Below, piece by piece: positions 54,801-64,000 of a DNA stretch of 64,000 nt. The DNA lies in assembly GCA_030684515.1 (NCBI GenBank), contig JAUXVJ010000025.1, forward strand, positions 1 through 64,000, written 5' to 3'. The notes under the pieces were generated by a model. The model did no database searches, was not told the origin of the DNA, and saw nothing but the letters and a program-made list of their open reading frames with translations. The position numbers were made by a program, and so were the translations under genes. The DNA comes from Actinomycetota bacterium (GTDB lineage Bacteria; Actinomycetota; Actinomycetes; S36-B12). Position 1 is the first letter of the stretch. Every line of letters starts with the position of its first letter.

Positions 54801-56664
54801 GACTGTCCAGACGCGGCAGGTCCAGGGCAGGAAGTTGGACTCCGAAGTCCATGACCCAGGCAGGGTGCAAGCCCTTGCGTTCGATCTCAAATGGGTACTC
54901 GTCGAGCACGTCCAATCCCAGATGCTGCAGCAGGGGCAGGACTGCCGAGAGCGGCATTGCCTCGCCCGCTCGGATCAATTTGATTCGCGCAGGGTCTGAG
55001 GAGTCGTTCGGTACTGATGAGGGCAGACTGGAAATCTCAATAGCGAGTTCATCCACATCAAGTTTCGCGATTGTCATCGCGTCACGGACAGCCACGCTCG
55101 GAGCGAATCTCTCCTTGTACCCCTCCGGGAACGCATCAAGATACTGATAGAGAAATGTCGAAGCCCGTTCGCTGCCGACGATGCCGACGACTTCTGAAGT
55201 GAAGTCATCAAGCCAAGTGCGGGCCGATTTCGCCACCGCAGTTTCGATTGAAGCTACATCGGCTTGCGGAAGGCTTGAGCCTTCGCGGAAATGCAGGATG
55301 AAATGCAGCCTTGCGTTCGGCGACTCTGTGACGTGCACTGCGTGATCGACTGAGACTGCATCAAAACTTGTGCGCAGGAGCGACTCGATCTTCATCCGCA
55401 CGTCGGTGTTGTACCGGTCGCGAGGCAGGTAGACAAAGACTGAGGCATAGCGGCCATAGTCGTCAGGACGCACGAAGACCTTCACTTGGCGACGTTCATC
55501 AAGATGCATGACAGTTGTAGCCAGCTCGATCAGCTGCTCGGTGTGCATTGCGAAGAATTCATCGCGCGGCAGAGTTTCAATCAGTTGCCGCAGATCCCGA
55601 GCTGTGTGTGAATCTGGTGCGACGTTCATCGTGTCAAGCATTCGCACATATCGAGAGCGCAGCACGGGGATCGATGTGATGCTCTCGGTATATGCCGAAC
55701 CCGTATACAGACCAAGGAAGCGGCGTTCGCCAATCACAACTCCGGATTCATCCAGAAGCCTGACCCCGACATAGTCCAGATAGCCGTTGCGGTGCACTGT
55801 CGATCGCGAGTTCGCCTTGGTCAGCACCAGTGGGAATCGGTCTTGGGCGTGTTCCTGAGCCAATGCCGAGAGCCGCACCCACTCCTCGTCCAACTCCTGT
55901 CCGGCCTCGGTCTCGCGCAGTACGCCCAGCGCCGAACCCGGAATCGGCTTGAGCCCATCGCCCTTGCCGTCGCTGTAGAGCGAATACTCCTTGTACCCGA
56001 TGAACAGGAAGTGCTCATTGGCCATCCAGCGAAGCAGGTCTGCACTTTCGCATACCTCTTCGACTGACCAGCCAGGATTGAGCGTCGCATCGAGTTCGGC
56101 TGCCAGCTCTTCTGCCTTGATGCGCATCAACGGCCAGTCCGCGATGGCTGCCTGAACATCACGCAAAGTTCGCCGCAGGTGATCAGCTGTTTGGCGATTG
56201 TCCTCGCTCAGATAGTCGCGCTCCATCTGAATCTGGATCCAGGCTTCAACGGTGGTGCCAACAGGTCGGGGTTCATCAGTCTCGATGTCGAAGATCTCCA
56301 CAAGCCGACCATCAGCATCGCGGCGCACGACCAGTTGCGGGTGCAGGATGAGGCGGGGATTGCGTCCCTCAATCTGCAGCGCGCCGGCAAGGGAGTCCAC
56401 CAGAAAGGGCATGTCGTCGACAACGATGGTTGCCAGTGCGATCTCGGAACCTTCCAGATCGTGCACTTCGACATTGGGACGTCCATGCGGACGCTCGTCG
56501 GCGGCAGCCGCGAATTCATCGAGCTGACGCACGAGCAGGTCCGGTGTCAATCCACTGACGTCATCCCACGAGACATACCGGAAGACCTTGCGAGCCAGGA
56601 TCTGCTGTGACTCATGGGCGTTCTCGCCAAGAGCGCCGAGCACTGCCGATACAACATCAGTCAT
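51850..56664 (-). CDS. gdh: NAD-specific glutamate dehydrogenase, large (L180) type
   Basis: 1604 residues, close to the usual 1600 of this family and longer than the common 450-residue enzymes. The catalytic stretch RFGKVARGGIRWSDRREDFR (about 785) with VPVGAKGGF after it matches the family. The N-terminal half carries ACT-like regulatory segments. It converts glutamate and NAD to 2-oxoglutarate. Divergent, 36 bp apart, from the DUF2505 gene. Confidence 0.93.
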   Translation of the reverse strand: MTDVVSAVLGALGENAHESQQILARKVFRYVSWDDVSGLTPDLLVRQLDEFAAAADERPHGRPNVEVHDLEGSEIALATIVVDDMPFLVDSLAGALQIEGRNPRLILHPQLVVRRDADGRLVEIFDIETDEPRPVGTTVEAWIQIQMERDYLSEDNRQTADHLRRTLRDVQAAIADWPLMRIKAEELAAELDATLNPGWSVEEVCESADLLRWMANEHFLFIGYKEYSLYSDGKGDGLKPIPGSALGVLRETEAGQELDEEWVRLSALAQEHAQDRFPLVLTKANSRSTVHRNGYLDYVGVRLLDESGVVIGERRFLGLYTGSAYTESITSIPVLRSRYVRMLDTMNVAPDSHTARDLRQLIETLPRDEFFAMHTEQLIELATTVMHLDERRQVKVFVRPDDYGRYASVFVYLPRDRYNTDVRMKIESLLRTSFDAVSVDHAVHVTESPNARLHFILHFREGSSLPQADVASIETAVAKSARTWLDDFTSEVVGIVGSERASTFLYQYLDAFPEGYKERFAPSVAVRDAMTIAKLDVDELAIEISSLPSSVPNDSSDPARIKLIRAGEAMPLSAVLPLLQHLGLDVLDEYPFEIERKGLHPAWVMDFGVQLPALDLPRLDSLDLRLTQALRAVWSGHAESDDFNGLVVRAGLHWEHVVLLRGYSRYLRQLGSTYGQDYLQQALLSNPGFASLFVELFDSQFEPDFAGDRAVARAELTARYLADLDAVPSLDHDRILRSFLSLLLATVRTSAFIPGILSASRALAFKFDSRSITEMPLPKPLSEIWVYSPRVEGVHLRFGKVARGGIRWSDRREDFRTEVLGLVKAQAVKNAVIVPVGAKGGFFASGAPDVSADREAWLAAGQAAYIEFISALLDLTDNLEAGGVLPPAHVVRLDGDDPYLVVAADKGTASFSDLANRLSLERGFWLGDAFASGGSHGYDHKAMGITARGAWISVQRHFREIDIDVQNQDFTVVGIGDMSGDVFGNGMLLSQHIRLVAAFDHRSIFIDPDPDAQATFMERQRLFNLPRSSWADFDSSLLSAGGAVFARSAKSISISEQARVALGLPPEAQHLSPDELIKGILQAPVDLLWNGGIGTYVKAASESALSVGDKANDAIRIDGVQLRCAVVGEGGNLGFTQAGRVEAARGGVRINSDAIDNSAGVDTSDHEVNLKILLDTLVRTDAMTLQDRDLMLTQMSDDVAAAVLRDNYDQNVVLGNARASASTMLVVQQRLIRDLEHRGLLDRQLEFLPTDEEFELRRIAGEGLTSPELAVLLAYAKMALTDELNAAHIGADPWYESALMSYFPALLTEQFSAEVKRHQLRNQLVSTVVCNQLVNTGGITFVFRAAEETSATAVEVVHAAGAASAIFDIDRLTSAVNALDFVAPSMAQDALHHGIRRLLDRATRWLLNSKGGHVAPQVLVDTYRPVVAEYGSYVRSHLPAGVVDNVRLRAAGFISLGAPVELAEEVSGLLEVFALLDIAALSQRTGIEPARIIPLYFTITEAYGIDALLLSISALPRADRWGVMARHALRADLYAAAAELTEQVLQMDQGSPAITLASWEGHFASSTGRAKATLFDIAAMEHPDLATLSVALRALRTLVIQTRE

Positions 56665-56700
56665 CCGTCTACGCTAACTGGACAAAGGGAGGCTTGTCGC

Positions 56701-57207
56701 GTGGGTACCCAACTGCAAATCAATCAGGTGTATTCGGCATCCCCAACGCAGGTGATGTCGATGCTGAAGGACCCTGACTACATCACCGAGCGCGCCACGA
56801 CAACTGGCGCACTCACCGTTACCCATACCCGATCCGATGCCCCCGATGGCGCCGTAGATCTGGTGATTGTGCGAACCCTCCCTGCCGACATGCCCTCCTA
56901 CGCTCGTTCGATCGTGGGCGAGACACTGACCATCACTGAGCACCAGATCTGGGAGCAGCCCACGGCAAGAGCCTGCTCAGGGAGCTTCGACGTGAAATTC
57001 AGCGCTCCTTTGACTTTCATAGGAACGGTCGTCCTGAGCTTTGATGGGGCCAGCACCACAGTCGTGACGGCTGGAGAGTTCAAGGCCTCCGTGCCCTTTG
57101 TCGGCGGCAAGGTCGAAAGTCTGGCCTTGGAGCAGACCCAGAGATATCTGCGCAAGGAAGAGCAGTTCGCACGCGCCTGGCTTGCACGCACTCCAGAATC
57201 AAACTGA
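56701..57207 (+). CDS. DUF2505 domain protein
   Basis: 168 residues from GTG 56701, fixed by GGGAGG 8 nt upstream. SRPBCC/START-like fold typical of DUF2505: YSASPTQVMSMLKDPDYI at about 11-28, a central beta sheet, and a long C-terminal helix (LALEQTQRYLRKEEQFARAW). Possibly binds a hydrophobic ligand. It shares a short divergent promoter region with gdh. Confidence 0.85.
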   Translation: MGTQLQINQVYSASPTQVMSMLKDPDYITERATTTGALTVTHTRSDAPDGAVDLVIVRTLPADMPSYARSIVGETLTITEHQIWEQPTARACSGSFDVKFSAPLTFIGTVVLSFDGASTTVVTAGEFKASVPFVGGKVESLALEQTQRYLRKEEQFARAWLARTPESN

Positions 57208-57263
57208 ATTGCCCCGCCGTGCGGCAACTGTGAATAGGCCGCACAATCCTGTAGAACCGTCAT

Positions 57264-57935
57264 GTGCAGAACTTCCCCCTGCCAGCAAAGCTAAGTCCGG
57301 CCAGATCTGGCCTGGTCGCCGGTTTCGCAGTGCTGATGATCGCCGCCGTTGCCTGGCTTGCCATCAACTCGCGCCCTGCGGACGCGGCAACCGCCGACCC
57401 AGTTCCCGAAGTGACTGCGCAGCCCGCGCCGATCGCCAGTCCGACGCCCACCCCCATCGACACAAGACCGCCGAAGCCGGCAACCCGCACGAGTAAGGCA
57501 AAGCGCGTTCCGATCTATCCAGATGATCGCAAACACGCCGGGATGAAGCGCGTGGTCTATGACAAGGCGCTGATGACCGTCTGGCTCATCAACAAGGCCG
57601 ACGAGGTGGTTGCGCGCTATCCAGTCGTTGGCAGATGGGACCGGCCCAAGGCTGGCGTCTATCACGTCTTCTCCAAGTCGACCAAGGCCTTCAACCCCAA
57701 CTCCAAGGTCACGTTCAATCACATGGTGCGATTCACCTATGGGCCGGACACCAAGTCGCCCATTGGTCTGCATGCGATCCCGAAGTACTACGACGGAACG
57801 ATGATGCATTCGGTCAAGCAACTGGGTTTGCCCATTGCTCGGGGTGGATGCGTACGCCTGTCCGAACAGGCAGCGGCAGCGGTCTACAAGTTTGCCCGGG
57901 TCGGCACCCCTGTGGTCGTGCTTCCCTCGCCATGA
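57264..57935 (+). CDS. L,D-transpeptidase (YkuD) family protein
   Basis: 223 residues from GTG 57264 (ATG 57262 is out of frame). Signal or anchor helix near 13-32 (LVAGFAVLMIAAVAWLA), a Pro/Thr-rich linker, then the YkuD domain from about 75 with GLHAIP and catalytic RGGCVRLS near 194-201; the usual His before GC is Gly. It would form 3-3 cross-links in peptidoglycan. The 3' end overlaps the convergent ParA-like gene by 52 bp. Confidence 0.85.
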   Translation: MQNFPLPAKLSPARSGLVAGFAVLMIAAVAWLAINSRPADAATADPVPEVTAQPAPIASPTPTPIDTRPPKPATRTSKAKRVPIYPDDRKHAGMKRVVYDKALMTVWLINKADEVVARYPVVGRWDRPKAGVYHVFSKSTKAFNPNSKVTFNHMVRFTYGPDTKSPIGLHAIPKYYDGTMMHSVKQLGLPIARGGCVRLSEQAAAAVYKFARVGTPVVVLPSP

Positions 57936-59182
57936 CTTCTCGCTGAGTCAACGACTGACTCTGCAAGCCAGCTCTGTAGCTCTCCAAGCCCAGCAACTCC
58001 GCGACGCCGACTCTTGGCAAGGCTTCTCAGTCCCGACTTTGCGAGTTCTTCAGTTGCATACCGCGGCAGTTCGAATATCGGCAGCGTGATGCCGTAATCG
58101 CGCAGGCTGGCAGCGCCCGCGGAGGCGCTGCCTTTCGCGTGTGGTGGGGTCAATGCGATTGCCGAGCACGGCGGGCGCGCATCCATTGTCGATGGCCGGT
58201 GCTGCAGGAAGCGCGTGATGCCCAAGGCAGTTGCCTCCACGATGGCCACAAATGCATCACAGGCGGCGACAGCGGCACTGGCTGCCTCATATCGCGGAGC
58301 GGCCAAAAGCTCCTTGGCGTGAGGCTTCTCCAAGCCGGCGCCCACATCGACCACCGTCATATCGAAACTTGCACGGCACAGGTCAATGACTGACGACAAG
58401 GCATAGGCGCGCACATCGCCCCACTGCTCGCAATGCTCCACGCCACCCAAAGCCCAGAGTCTTCCCTGAATCACATGCGCTGTTTGATGCAGGCGCGCCG
58501 AGTCCAAGGAGTCACGTTCGGCGAAGCGGCATGCGACAACAAGACTGCTTGCGCTTTCTGCGATGCCGCAGATCTGCAAGAGCGAGGGCGCCGTTGTATC
58601 GGCATCGATCAAGCACACTGAGCTTCCGCTCGCCGCAAAAAGCCGTCCGAGCATCAATGTGGCGCTGGTGCGACCCGGAGAGCCCGGCGGGCCCCAAACG
58701 CAGATCACCCCTCCGCGAGATATCGGGCCTCGAATGCTGGGGCTCTCGCGCCTGGGTGCTGCTGGGGTCGGTTCGGGAGCCCATGCGCCAGTTGACCAGA
58801 CCCCCTGTTGACGTGCACGCATTGGTCCCAGAGTTCGACCCCGCAGCACCGCACACAGATCTTCCAGCGTGTGCTCAACAGCGCGCGCTCGCACCGAGTG
58901 AGCTATGCCCAAGCTGAGTAGCTGCTCGGCGCTGTGCTCATCGATTGCAAGACCCACAACGAGGCGATCCGCAAGCAACCGCGAGATCAGTTCACGGGCC
59001 AAGTGTGGAAGGCCCGGCGTCACCAGGACGGGCAATCCAGGCTCAAGAGCAGCGACCGCCATCAGGTCGGCCGCGTCCAGACAACGCCGCACAATGTGCA
59101 GATCAAAAGCCGCTGACTGCGCAACAAGTTCGGGTTCGTGTGGCAGATCCGGAGCCGCCAGAATGCATGCAAGAGAAGTCAT
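57884..59182 (-). CDS. CpaE/MinD-like P-loop ATPase
   Basis: 432 residues from ATG 59182, which overlaps the stop of the SAF gene (ATGA). An N-terminal receiver-like region (1-130) is followed by a ParA/MinD-type domain: VICVWGPPGSPGRTSATL near 160-177 (deviant Walker A; the usual lysines are absent), LIDADTTAPSL near 195, and VVDVGAGL near 280. Loss of the P-loop lysines suggests weak or no ATP hydrolysis. Pairing with a SAF/CpaB-like protein recalls Flp pilus assembly genes, but no pilin or CpaF gene is nearby. Confidence 0.7.
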   Translation of the reverse strand: MTSLACILAAPDLPHEPELVAQSAAFDLHIVRRCLDAADLMAVAALEPGLPVLVTPGLPHLARELISRLLADRLVVGLAIDEHSAEQLLSLGIAHSVRARAVEHTLEDLCAVLRGRTLGPMRARQQGVWSTGAWAPEPTPAAPRRESPSIRGPISRGGVICVWGPPGSPGRTSATLMLGRLFAASGSSVCLIDADTTAPSLLQICGIAESASSLVVACRFAERDSLDSARLHQTAHVIQGRLWALGGVEHCEQWGDVRAYALSSVIDLCRASFDMTVVDVGAGLEKPHAKELLAAPRYEAASAAVAACDAFVAIVEATALGITRFLQHRPSTMDARPPCSAIALTPPHAKGSASAGAASLRDYGITLPIFELPRYATEELAKSGLRSLAKSRRRGVAGLGELQSWLAESVVDSARSHGEGSTTTGVPTRANL

Positions 59183-59814
59183 GTCCGTGATTCCGGAGCA
59201 GGGCGCTGTGCCGAAAGCGGCACTTCGACAAGTGAGATGAGGCCACGCGAAGCAGCGACGATCGACGCCGCACGGTCACGTTCAATGGCGAGCACGACAG
59301 GGATTTCTCCTCCGACGCCGACATTCTCTCGGTCCACGGCTTGCACGTGCGCCTCGGCAAGCACCAAGTTCGGTGGAAGGGGATTCGACGAGTCATCGGG
59401 GATGGCCCAGACATCGACGACATCCCCCGCGGTCAGGTCCATTGGGGCATGCAAGGCATCAACGGGAACAGTGACCAATCGATCATGGGAGGACTCGGCG
59501 GCACCCACAGCTGCTGCCGGCAGCAGGGCGCCGGCCTGAACAGGGACACGCATTCGCCCCTGTGGCATCGAGGAAGTCACCAAGTAGGCCGAGGCTGCAG
59601 CATCGAGCCGAACTGAGACCGGCTCAACCTGGGGAACATCACCCACAGCCAGATCCGTCGAAGCACGCCAGACCTCGATGGATTGCTCATTTGCCGAAAG
59701 CAGATAGGCACCAGCGAACATCGAGCCCACGATGAGAGCCAGCCCCAACCACAGTCGAAGATCTGTCCATCGAGCACCGACCTTGCCCAGCATTGCCTTG
59801 TGCGTTCCCACCAT
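59179..59814 (-). CDS. SAF domain (CpaB/RcpC-like) membrane protein
   Basis: 211 residues from ATG 59814, chosen for AAAGGAG 8 nt upstream over an earlier in-frame start. One membrane span near 20-40 (LWLGLALIVGSMFAGAYLLS), then a SAF domain from about 55 (TVPVDALHAPMDLTAGDVVDVWA). CpaB/RcpC proteins are periplasmic pilus-assembly components; here the context is only the CpaE-like gene. 4-nt overlap with it. Confidence 0.75.
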   Translation of the reverse strand: MVGTHKAMLGKVGARWTDLRLWLGLALIVGSMFAGAYLLSANEQSIEVWRASTDLAVGDVPQVEPVSVRLDAAASAYLVTSSMPQGRMRVPVQAGALLPAAAVGAAESSHDRLVTVPVDALHAPMDLTAGDVVDVWAIPDDSSNPLPPNLVLAEAHVQAVDRENVGVGGEIPVVLAIERDRAASIVAASRGLISLVEVPLSAQRPAPESRT

Positions 59815-59968
59815 CTGCTGCGCTCCTTTTGCATACCTGATGCTCACACCGAGACCAACGATGACTCCAAGGTCCATCGGATCCGAATCACTATCCACAG
59901 GGATCGCTTCACTTGATGCGCCTGTGGACAAACTCCTCATACCTGCGCTGGCATTGCACAATGCGTGG

Positions 59969-60208
59969 ATGCCCAACTCGCCTCTTCGATTCCTGACTCT
60001 CGCGGATGTGGCAGAGCTGCTCAATATCTCGGCATCACAGGCATACGCGTTGGTACGCAACGGGGAACTACCCGCGATAAAAGTGGGCGGGCGTGGCCAG
60101 TGGCGAGTTGAACAGCAAATGCTCGAGCGCTACATCGCCCGGATGTACCAGCAGACACAGGAGTTTGTGGTGGAGCATCCGTTCAGCCAGAGTGACGCAT
60201 ACTCATGA
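59969..60208 (+). CDS. Excisionase-type HTH DNA-binding protein
   Basis: 79 residues from ATG 59969, with no ribosome binding site, so it may be leaderless. MerR/excisionase-like HTH at residues 9-55 (LTLADVAELLNISASQAYAL). Found as a short regulator near secA and SAF genes in actinobacteria; resembles BldC in type but not identity. Divergent from the SAF gene. 26-bp convergent overlap with the next gene. Confidence 0.75.
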   Translation: MPNSPLRFLTLADVAELLNISASQAYALVRNGELPAIKVGGRGQWRVEQQMLERYIARMYQQTQEFVVEHPFSQSDAYS

Positions 60209-60803
60209 CTGTCACCGCACTGATGGCGTGCAGCATGACATCGCTCTCCTTTCCATTCTCATCGGCGATGCGAATGAAATCTGCAGCGACGTAGCAGATG
60301 AGCGCTCGGGTGATCCGGCCATCAACACACGCGATCTGAACGGTCCCTACCTGCTGCTCAACCAGCGATCGCAACCAGTGAGTCCATGTCGACAGGTCCA
60401 CGGATTGCGACGCTTCTGTCGGCAGTCGATGATCCAGCCCCACGATGCGCACAACGGTCGAGAACTGCACGCCCGTCACCCGCCGATTGTCATGCGCAAT
60501 CAGGACCCACTGGTGACTGAGATCAACGACGGCGCCCTTGATCATGGCCCCGCCCAGACAACTGATCTGCACTTCGACCGAGCTCTCGCGCAGTCCTTCG
60601 CGCATACGTGAACGAGCCCGCTCAGCATCGGCAATGGCACTGGCCTGCGCCAGCACATCCTGGGAAAGCTCTGTCTGCAGGCTGGCTTCAGCGCTCTCCC
60701 ACACATGAGCAACTCGGCAGTCCGCATCGCCAATTGTTCGAGTTGTGCAAGAAAGCACGTCCACGGGTTTGGTCACCGCCTGCTGGGGGAACTCCATAGT
60801 CAT
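60183..60803 (-). CDS. Hypothetical protein (206 aa)
   Basis: Starts at ATG 60803 (ATG 60797 also possible). Two repeated beta-rich segments, VQISCLGGAMIKGAVVDLSH (about 90-110) and VQIACVDGRITRALICYVAA (about 163-182), suggest a tandem Sm-like or PilZ-like fold. The first 85 residues are helical and charged. Unrecognised family. Confidence 0.6.
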   Translation of the reverse strand: MTMEFPQQAVTKPVDVLSCTTRTIGDADCRVAHVWESAEASLQTELSQDVLAQASAIADAERARSRMREGLRESSVEVQISCLGGAMIKGAVVDLSHQWVLIAHDNRRVTGVQFSTVVRIVGLDHRLPTEASQSVDLSTWTHWLRSLVEQQVGTVQIACVDGRITRALICYVAADFIRIADENGKESDVMLHAISAVTVMSMRHSG

Positions 60804-60996
60804 GAACAATCAAGAGGCAACCGGCAACCTGGCAAATCCATCGTCCACAGGGACATCCGTTCATCCACAGTTGAATACTGCTGTTGAAGCCGAAGCCCTG
60901 ACAGTGCAAGCATCGGCAAACGCAAGCCAATGCAAGCAAATGAATGCAACTCCACCCGCGAGCCCCCGACCGCGCACGACCGGCAAGGAGGCCGCC

Positions 60997-61551
60997 GTGT
61001 CCACGCTGTTGGATCGTCTACCCGCTCCAGTGCTCGCCACCGCTGAGGTCCCCGCTGAGCAGCTCGTGCTGCCACTGGTCTGGGAAATCGCCCCCGGTGT
61101 GCCAGCTGTGCCACAAGTGCCCCGTCACCTTCGGCTGGTGTCTGACACTCCCAGCACGACGCATCGCACCAACGGGCCAGCAACAGTGCCCGGCGGGCCG
61201 CCCATTCCACCACCAATCTGGGTGGCGCGGATGGCCCGAGCAATCGCTGAAGTCGCCAGCGGCGACCGCCCAGCTCAGCAGCTCACGAAATGGGTTGAGA
61301 AGCGACAACTCGCGATGCTTGCAGCCCGCGGCAATGCAGCCCGACGCCATCCAAGTGCCGTCCACGGACGCAACGCCCGCGCAGCAATGCGATCACTGCA
61401 GCAAGTGCGCGCCATCCGCGTATGCCCGGTAGCCCCTGGTGTCGCAGAAACCTCTGCCGTGCTCGTGGGTGATGGACGAGGTCGAGCTGTTGCCATGCGT
61501 TTTGAAGCGATCGCCGACACCTGGCAGGTGACAGCTATTGCACTGGGCTGA
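60997..61551 (+). CDS. Rv3235 family protein (DUF6459)
   Basis: 184 residues from GTG 60997, fixed by AAGGAGG 5 nt upstream; in-frame ATG 60802 would add 65 low-complexity residues. The C-terminal half (RNARAAMRSLQQVRAIRVCP, then VAMRFEAIADTWQVTAIALG) matches the Rv3235 family seen beside secA in actinobacteria; function unknown. Its stop directly abuts the secA stop (TGATCA). Confidence 0.75.
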   Translation: MSTLLDRLPAPVLATAEVPAEQLVLPLVWEIAPGVPAVPQVPRHLRLVSDTPSTTHRTNGPATVPGGPPIPPPIWVARMARAIAEVASGDRPAQQLTKWVEKRQLAMLAARGNAARRHPSAVHGRNARAAMRSLQQVRAIRVCPVAPGVAETSAVLVGDGRGRAVAMRFEAIADTWQVTAIALG

Positions 61552-64000
61552 TCAGCTCTGGCGCTTGCGGTTGGCCCGCTCAGCGCGGCGTCGATCTGCG
61601 CGACTGGCATTTGGGTCAACCTCGACGACAACTTCGGCATTCACCGACTCGTGCACGACATCACCTGACTCACCTGGCGCTGAATACTCCAGATGCGCGG
61701 GTCGTGATGGCGCCAAGCCTGCCACGATGACCTCCGACACCACCTCAGCTGCGATCGTCTCGCTGCCGTCAGCGCCCAATTCGACGAGAGCATCCTCGGC
61801 CTGCTCGACCTCGACCTGCACGTTGAAGAGATAGCCAACGGTCTCTTCCTTGATGCCATCCATCATTGCGTTGAACAGATCAAAGCCTTCGCGCTGGTAT
61901 TCGATCAGCGGATCACGCTGAGCCATGGCCCGCAGGCCAATGCCATCACGCAGGTAGTCCATCTCGTACAGATGCTCGCGCCACTTGCGATCAAGCACAG
62001 ACAAGATCACGCGTCGCTCGAGTTCGCGGGTGACTTCTTCGCCGAGCGCTTGCTCTCGCTCGTCGTAGGCGCTCTGCGCATCCTCCAGCAATTCGCGGGT
62101 CAGGAAATCGCTCGTGAGTCCTGCTCGGCTGCCACCGCTGGCTTCCTCGAGTTCTTCAACCGTGAGTTGAACAGGGTAGAGAGTCCGCAACGCGGTCCAG
62201 AGTTGATCCAGGTCCCAGTCCTCGGGAAATCCAACACCCGTGGCACCGCGAACATAGCTCTCAACAGTGTCCGTGATGAAACTGCGCACCTGCTCTTCGA
62301 TGTCCTCGCCCTCAAGGACGCGACGGCGCTCGGCATAGACAACCAGTCGCTGGCGATTGAGGACATCGTCGTACTTCAGGACATCCTTGCGAATCTCAAA
62401 GTTGCGGGCCTCGACCTGGGACTGCGCCGAACGGATGGCATTGGACACCATGCTCGCCTCGATCGGCACGTCATCGGGCACATTGAAGCGGCGCAGGAAT
62501 GCGTCAACCATGTCGGCCTTGAACAGCCGCATGAGGTCATCCTCAAGTGAGAGGTAGAACTGCGAGGCGCCTGGATCACCCTGACGACCGGAGCGCCCAC
62601 GCAACTGGTTGTCGATGCGTCGCGACTCATGGCGCTCAGTGCCGAGCACATACAGCCCACCTGCGGAGATGACCTGGTCGTGCTCTGTCGAAACGGCAGT
62701 GCGTGCCTGTTCAATAGCGCCGCCCCAGGCTGCCTCGTAGGCCTGCGGATCATCAACGATTGAGATGCCGCGCTGGGTCAGGGCTGCCGCAGCCATGAAC
62801 TCTGGGTTGCCGCCAAGCATGATGTCGGTTCCGCGACCGGCCATGTTGGTGGAGACTGTCACCGCGCCTTTACGTCCGGCTTGGGCAACGATGTGCGCCT
62901 CACGATCGTGGTACTTCGCATTGAGCACTTCATGCGGGACGCCATTTTGCTTCAGCAACTTGCTCAAGTGCTCGGACTTCTCAACCGAAGTCGTACCCAC
63001 CAGCACTGGCTGCCCGCTGGCGTGCCGCTGGACAATGTCGGCGACAACAGCCTGCAGCTTGGCCTCGTTGGTGCGATAGATGACGTCAGCGTTGTCCAGC
63101 CGGATCATGTCGCGGTTGGTCGGAATCGGCACGACGCCGAGGTTGTAGATCTGCGAGAACTCACTGGCCTCAGTCATTGCCGTACCAGTCATGCCTGAAA
63201 GACGCCCGTACAGACGGAAGAAGTTCTGCAAGGTAACCGTGGCCAGAGTCTGGTTCTCGGCCTTGACCTCCACACCCTCCTTGGCCTCCAAGGACTGGTG
63301 CAATCCCTCGTTGTAGCGACGTCCCGCAAGGATGCGGCCGGTGTGCTCATCAACGATGAGGATCTCGCCATCCATGATCACGTAGTCGCGGTCGCGCTTG
63401 AAGAGCTCCTTGGCGCGGATGGCATTGTTGAGAAACCCAACCAGCGGGGTGTTGACCATGTCGTAGAGGTTGTCGATGCCGATCTGGTCTTCCACCTTGT
63501 CGATGGCCGACTCCAGCACGCCAACCGTGCGCTTCTTCTCGTCGACCTCGTAGTCCTCATCAAGGGTCAGCAAGGTGGCGATGCGTGCGAACTCGGCGTA
63601 CCACGTTGTGGCTTGGTCGGCAGGGCCACTGATGATCAGCGGGGTACGGGCTTCGTCAATGAGAATCGAGTCCACTTCATCAACCACCGCGAAGTGATGC
63701 CCACGCTGGACGAGTTCCTCGGCGCTCCACGCCATGTTGTCACGCAGGTAGTCGAAGCCGAATTCATTGTTTGTGCCGTAGGTGATGTCCGCTGCATAGG
63801 CGATGCGGCGCTCGGCGGGGGTCATGGCGGACAAGATCACGCCTACCTCGAGTCCAAGGAAACGATGGACTCGTCCCATGTTCTCGGAGTCGCGCTCGGC
63901 GAGATAATCGTTGACCGTGACAACGTGCACACCATCACCCTTGAGAGCGTTGAGGTAGGCCGGCAGGGTTGACACGAGGGTCTTGCCCTCGCCTGTCTTC
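61552..64000 (-). CDS. secA: Protein translocase ATPase SecA, 5' end outside the window
   Basis: 816 codons present; the frame is open to the right edge. The edge encodes TGEGKT (Walker A), followed by [32 protein letters not shown] is motif II, and [12 protein letters not shown] and [10 protein letters not shown] follow. The last residues are basic ([15 protein letters not shown]) and I see no C-terminal CxC zinc motif. SecA drives Sec export of unfolded preproteins. Confidence 0.95.
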   Translation of the reverse strand, partial: KTGEGKTLVSTLPAYLNALKGDGVHVVTVNDYLAERDSENMGRVHRFLGLEVGVILSAMTPAERRIAYAADITYGTNNEFGFDYLRDNMAWSAEELVQRGHHFAVVDEVDSILIDEARTPLIISGPADQATTWYAEFARIATLLTLDEDYEVDEKKRTVGVLESAIDKVEDQIGIDNLYDMVNTPLVGFLNNAIRAKELFKRDRDYVIMDGEILIVDEHTGRILAGRRYNEGLHQSLEAKEGVEVKAENQTLATVTLQNFFRLYGRLSGMTGTAMTEASEFSQIYNLGVVPIPTNRDMIRLDNADVIYRTNEAKLQAVVADIVQRHASGQPVLVGTTSVEKSEHLSKLLKQNGVPHEVLNAKYHDREAHIVAQAGRKGAVTVSTNMAGRGTDIMLGGNPEFMAAAALTQRGISIVDDPQAYEAAWGGAIEQARTAVSTEHDQVISAGGLYVLGTERHESRRIDNQLRGRSGRQGDPGASQFYLSLEDDLMRLFKADMVDAFLRRFNVPDDVPIEASMVSNAIRSAQSQVEARNFEIRKDVLKYDDVLNRQRLVVYAERRRVLEGEDIEEQVRSFITDTVESYVRGATGVGFPEDWDLDQLWTALRTLYPVQLTVEELEEASGGSRAGLTSDFLTRELLEDAQSAYDEREQALGEEVTRELERRVILSVLDRKWREHLYEMDYLRDGIGLRAMAQRDPLIEYQREGFDLFNAMMDGIKEETVGYLFNVQVEVEQAEDALVELGADGSETIAAEVVSEVIVAGLAPSRPAHLEYSAPGESGDVVHESVNAEVVVEVDPNASRADRRRAERANRKRQS

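Noticed and set aside
60802-60996. Longer N-terminus for the Rv3235-family gene from ATG 60802
   Set aside because: This stretch is low complexity and lacks a ribosome binding site, whereas GTG 60997 has AAGGAGG at good spacing.

Overview
This is a 64-kb window of a moderately GC-rich actinobacterial (Actinomycetota) chromosome. The lineage is shown by an AdnAB helicase-nuclease pair, UvrD2 with a tetracysteine motif and HRDC domain, a mycoredoxin, the large 1604-residue NAD-glutamate dehydrogenase, a UPF0182 protein and an Rv3235-family gene beside secA. The species cannot be named from sequence alone.

Positions 1-24,400 are an integrated mobile element, probably an ICE or IME, whose left end lies outside the window. 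Its right end abuts an initiator tRNA-Met gene (24402-24475, minus strand). It holds: a MobF/TrwC-type relaxase that is open to position 1; small plasmid-type proteins; a three-gene restriction-modification operon (two methyltransferase-like proteins and a GIY-YIG-like/helicase fusion, 3688-8764, coupled by GTGA overlaps); DUF4192 and ArdC-like antirestriction genes; a pentapeptide-repeat protein; a TetR regulator; a secreted FnIII protein; several unrecognised genes; a GNAT acetyltransferase; a 1018-residue SIR2/P-loop/TPR/cold-shock-like protein that looks like an anti-phage effector; a tyrosine recombinase carrying three extra HTH modules; and a small HTH protein. Six copies of a bipartite motif (TGCGAGGTACC, 10-11 nt, CACCGTTGA) sit upstream of its transcription units and suggest a common regulatory site. 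A cluster of GGTGCA hexamers and an 11-bp direct repeat lie between integrase and tRNA, where recombinase arm sites would be expected.

From 24.5 to 64 kb the genes are chromosomal. First come an ABC permease and an unusual lipoprotein hydrolase-TM-ABC ATPase fusion. Positions 28-47.7 kb run collinear with the mycobacterial Rv3193c-Rv3202c block (UPF0182, PDZ/Lon-like protease, DUF2342, ThiF/E1-like, AarF/ABC1 kinase, uvrD2, mrx1, nudC, adnB, adnA). There is no whiB7 gene, and an acyltransferase stands where mycobacteria have a potassium-channel gene. Then follow a flippase-like membrane protein with an internal pseudokinase-like domain, a NIL-domain protein, MoeZ, NAD-glutamate dehydrogenase, DUF2505, an L,D-transpeptidase, a CpaE/ParA-like and SAF-domain pair, an excisionase-type HTH protein, an unknown gene, an Rv3235-family gene and the 5'-truncated secA at the right edge.

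Functionally, the island joins transfer (relaxase, ArdC), integration (recombinase and HTH protein) and defence (R-M operon, SIR2 protein). The chromosomal part is mainly DNA repair, redox and envelope housekeeping.
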